From Clostridia bacterium (lineage in GTDB: Bacteria; Bacillota; Clostridia; RGIG8785), in NCBI GenBank assembly GCA_017620795.1, contig JAGAUM010000222.1:1-7653 (forward strand): DNA of 7,653 nucleotides, read 5' to 3'. Both the position numbers and the translations under genes were made by a program. The stretch's first letter is position 1; each line of letters opens with the position of its first letter. The notes under the pieces were generated by a model. It had not been told where the DNA came from. It made no database searches and was given only the letters and a program-made list of their open reading frames with translations. Shown here one piece after another: positions 6,304-7,653 of the stretch.

Positions 6304-7653
6304 ATGAAAAAAGTATTGGCACTTCTCTTAACTTTGGCACTTCTGCTTTCGGCAATCCCTGCCGTCTTTGCGGAAGAATACTCCGTGTCTCGCGCAGTCT
6401 TGGGCACCGAAATCCCCCAAGGCTACACCCGCCACACCACCATCAAGGTGGACCTTGGCTTTTATAAACCCATCGGTGTAACGCCGTGGCTCTATCAACG
6501 CGCCGACATTGACAGTGACAAATATGAAACACTTTCCTTCGTGGACAGCGGTTGGTTTGTCGGCGAGTACGGCAACTGGATTATGGGCGCAACCCAGTCC
6601 CCGGGTAAACTGCACCCCGGTACACGAGGTGATGCGATTGTCACCTTCGTGGCACCCCGTGACGGCAAGTACATGATCGAAGCGGCAGAGGTCACAGGCC
6701 GTGAAAAAACCACCGACGGCACCCGTATCAAGGTCTTAAAGGGCGACACCCAGCTCTTCCCCGAAGACGGCTGGGCCAAGGTTGAACTGGGCGGCAAGGT
6801 CTCGGTTCCTGCCATGGTCGTTGACCTGAAAAAAGGTGAAATGCTCCACTTCCGCGTCAATTGTATCGAACGCCAGGAGGACGACACCACCTTCTGGGAA
6901 CAACAGATTACCCTGTTAAACGACGGCTCGATTCCTGCCGATGAAGTCATTATCGAAGAGAAGAAGCCGCTTGAAATCCGCGCTGACGGCGTTTCGGATC
7001 TGGTCTTTGCCACCGCCCTGCCTGCAGGCTATGCCAGACAGACCTCTTATGCCATGGAGGATGCCTTTAACAAAGGCGTTGGTGAAACGCCCTGGCTCTT
7101 TCAGCGTGTGGACGTGGGTACCGACAACTATCAGAACCTGGAGTTTATCGATAACGGCTGGTTTATCGGCGGATACGGCAACTGGGCCACAGGCGGTATC
7201 GCCCATCCGGGCAGTATGCATCCCGGCACCGAAGGCGATGTGGCGGTCACTTTCGTGGCGCCCTTTGACGGTGAAATCTTAATCGAGGCGGCGACCTGCA
7301 ACAACGCCCTTACCACCAGTGACGGCTCCAATATCCGTATTTATCTGAACGAAACCCCCTTATATCCCCACGACGAGTGGTTAAGGCTGGAGCCTGATAC
7401 CTACGTCAACCTTCCCGCCATGGCACTGACGGTCGAAAAGGGCGACAAAATCCACTTCCGTGTCAACTGCCATAAACGTCAGGAGAACGACACCAACTAC
7501 TGGAAACCGGTGGTTGCTTATATCAAAGAAGCCGAGGCGGCAACCGTCGCTAACGGCGTTATCTCACCTCTGCCTGAGGGAACAGTGCTGGAAGAACCCT
7601 CAAGCCCGTGGGACGATTTTCTCAACCAGAACGATCCCGGCTGGCGTTTTCAG
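6304..7653 (+). CDS. Secreted protein with two tandem beta-sandwich-like domains, 5' part
   Basis: The frame runs 450 codons from the ATG at 6304 to the right edge without a stop, so the C-terminus is missing. Residues 1-23 form a classic signal peptide: two Lys, a Leu/Ala core and cleavage after Val-Phe-Ala. Two copies of one domain follow, at residues 29-200 and 231-402, aligned without gaps at an offset of exactly 202 residues. By hand count about 80 of 170 positions are identical. Conserved points include Thr-Pro-Trp-Leu, Gly-Trp-Phe, Tyr-Gly-Asn-Trp, His-Pro-Gly-Thr, Thr-Phe-Val-Ala-Pro and Phe-Arg-Val-Asn-Cys. The aromatic-rich, strand-rich pattern looks like carbohydrate-binding or jelly-roll modules of large extracellular Clostridia proteins, but I cannot name a family. 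Trp-Arg-Phe-Gln at the very end could begin a third, divergent module. It has its own promoter. No catalytic motif is visible so far. Confidence 0.88.
   Translation, partial: MKKVLALLLTLALLLSAIPAVFAEEYSVSRAVLGTEIPQGYTRHTTIKVDLGFYKPIGVTPWLYQRADIDSDKYETLSFVDSGWFVGEYGNWIMGATQSPGKLHPGTRGDAIVTFVAPRDGKYMIEAAEVTGREKTTDGTRIKVLKGDTQLFPEDGWAKVELGGKVSVPAMVVDLKKGEMLHFRVNCIERQEDDTTFWEQQITLLNDGSIPADEVIIEEKKPLEIRADGVSDLVFATALPAGYARQTSYAMEDAFNKGVGETPWLFQRVDVGTDNYQNLEFIDNGWFIGGYGNWATGGIAHPGSMHPGTEGDVAVTFVAPFDGEILIEAATCNNALTTSDGSNIRIYLNETPLYPHDEWLRLEPDTYVNLPAMALTVEKGDKIHFRVNCHKRQENDTNYWKPVVAYIKEAEAATVANGVISPLPEGTVLEEPSSPWDDFLNQNDPGWRFQ
6388..6903 (+). repeat. Tandem domain, copy 1
   Basis: Residues 29-200 of the secreted protein. 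Landmarks are Thr-Pro-Trp-Leu at 60-63, Gly-Trp-Phe at 83-85, His-Pro-Gly-Thr at 104-107, Asp-Gly at 138-139 and a Cys at 190. Confidence 0.85.
6994..7509 (+). repeat. Tandem domain, copy 2
   Basis: Residues 231-402 of the secreted protein. Every landmark of copy 1 recurs 202 residues later: Thr-Pro-Trp-Leu at 262-265, Gly-Trp-Phe at 285-287, His-Pro-Gly-Thr at 306-309, Asp-Gly at 340-341 and a Cys at 392. The copies are joined by a linker of about 30 residues rich in Glu and Lys. Confidence 0.85.

Noticed and set aside
6495..7013. Minus-strand open frame of 172 codons
   Set aside because: It is antisense to the secreted protein. A similar antisense frame recurs at 7131-7331 only because the underlying domain is repeated.
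1..7653. Mobile element, CRISPR array, prophage, toxin-antitoxin or defence system
   Set aside because: No transposase or integrase motifs, no terminal inverted repeats, no regularly spaced repeats, and every large frame is accounted for by metabolic or surface genes.

Overview
The window reads as a gene-dense stretch of a Gram-positive, Clostridia-like (Firmicutes) chromosome. The evidence is strong AAAGGAGG or GAGGTG ribosome binding sites, compact sigma-70-type promoters with 17-base spacers, short-stem intrinsic terminators with U-tracts, and protein families typical of anaerobic gut or environmental Clostridia. The taxonomic placement is an inference; no marker gene is present. All six genes lie on the + strand. 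No mobile element, CRISPR array, rRNA or tRNA was found.

Layout. (1) The 3' end of a DUF4430 (transcobalamin C-terminal-like) protein gene overlaps by 4 bases (ATGA) a 384-residue MGH1/GH63-like (alpha/alpha)6-barrel glycoside hydrolase gene. The pair ends in a clear terminator (1444-1467). (2) A 304-base gap follows. It holds a polypyrimidine tract, a small inverted repeat, a tandem 8-base repeat and an extended -10 promoter. (3) A 600-residue DUF4838 protein with a GH67/GH20-type N-terminal domain and no signal peptide has its own promoter and terminator. (4) A membrane-anchored polysaccharide deacetylase (CE4/NodB-type) of 375 residues has a promoter whose -35 box lies inside the preceding terminator stem. 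(5) A 450-residue neurotransmitter:sodium symporter (SNF) family transporter follows, with its own promoter and a strong terminator. (6) A secreted protein made of two ungapped tandem domains 202 residues apart starts at 6304 and runs off the right edge, with no stop codon in the window.

Working together. Three or four genes point to carbohydrate handling: a cytosolic alpha/alpha-barrel hydrolase, a cytosolic DUF4838 protein, a surface deacetylase and a secreted protein whose domains look like beta-sandwich binding modules. The SNF transporter most likely imports an amino acid with sodium. Terminators and separate promoters split the window into at least three or four transcription units, so it is not one operon. 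I see no convincing new multi-gene system. The points most worth following are the tandem-domain secreted protein, the orphan intracellular DUF4838 protein, the terminator-promoter overlap at 3554-3624, and the unexplained gap at 1446-1690.
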